DNA of 64,000 nt, taken from positions 17,041-81,040 of the forward strand of contig DAOMFL010000008.1 of NCBI GenBank assembly GCA_035429805.1. Reading direction: 5' to 3'. Shown here one piece after another: positions 63,979 through 64,000 of this stretch (the stretch's first letter is position 1; every line of letters begins with the position of its first letter). The DNA comes from JALORV01 sp035429805. GTDB taxonomy: Bacteria > Pseudomonadota > Gammaproteobacteria > Burkholderiales > Burkholderiaceae_F. Made by a program: the position numbers and the translations under genes. The notes beneath the pieces are model-generated. The model saw only the letters and a program-made list of their open reading frames with translations, was not told where the DNA came from and did not search any database.

Positions 63979-64000
63979 CGCCACGCTCCTGCTGCTAGTG

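Overview
This 64 kb window is chromosomal DNA from a GC-rich betaproteobacterium, most likely of the order Burkholderiales or a close relative. The evidence is gene content. It has a DUF3567 protein ending in the typical TQPVVLH tail, a DUF1840 protein and ribosomal protein THX. It also has the gene orders comM - ubiK - torF - glnK - amtB - gshA - gshB - PTS EIIA - HPr - EI and metX-metW. Almost every gene has a recognisable family. I see no rRNA, tRNA, CRISPR array, prophage or insertion sequence, so the accessory interest lies in small gene clusters and regulatory DNA.

Layout. 1-7 kb: the end of trkA, a three-gene TRAP transporter (dctP, dctQ, dctM), then trkH. 6.7-10 kb: a small CobW-like protein, a PcaD-like hydrolase, a DUF3567 protein and a GMC oxidoreductase. 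10-14.8 kb: full-length metH, a small lipoprotein and a VOC protein. 14.9-17.4 kb: the AmmeMemoRadiSam pair, with MEMO and AMMECR1 fused, followed by the radical SAM partner. 17.3-23 kb (minus strand): a compact exosortase operon. It encodes a VIT-like protein, a VIT/VWA protein with a PEP-CTERM-type tail, an exosortase, an EpsI-like protein and a GT51 glycosyltransferase. 23-31 kb: signalling genes, namely two small exported or membrane proteins, a NarL-type regulator divergent from a hybrid 7TM kinase, and a GGDEF-creB-creC operon. 31-38.5 kb: THX, a lipoprotein, an omega-aminotransferase and a semialdehyde dehydrogenase, DAHP synthase, and a PlpD-type patatin/beta-barrel protein. 38.5-50 kb: comM, an Mrr-like membrane protein, ubiK, torF-glnK-amtB behind a sigma-54 promoter, gshA-gshB, and a PTS phosphorelay without a sugar permease. 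50-52.6 kb: metX-metW behind a probable SAM-II riboswitch with a terminator. 52.6-64 kb: ampG, a TAXI protein, exonuclease III, pyrE, a prolyl oligopeptidase, a DUF4382 lipoprotein and gatB.

The most interesting proposal links two regions. The promoter of the exosortase/VIT operon carries two exact TTCAC half-sites spaced by six bases, the known CreB recognition pattern. A convincing CreBC pair is encoded about 4 kb away. Known proteobacterial dedicated sortase systems also combine a VIT/VWA target, its own transpeptidase and a two-component system. Here an exosortase and a peptidoglycan glycosyltransferase take the place of the sortase. That CreB controls this operon is inference.

Methionine metabolism appears twice: metH, and metX-metW under the candidate SAM-II element. 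The metX/metW junction carries a 63-bp direct repeat flanking a short palindromic insert, which looks like a recent rearrangement that left both genes intact. Nitrogen control (sigma-54 promoter, GlnK, AmtB) and the HPr/EI relay sit on either side of the glutathione synthesis genes.
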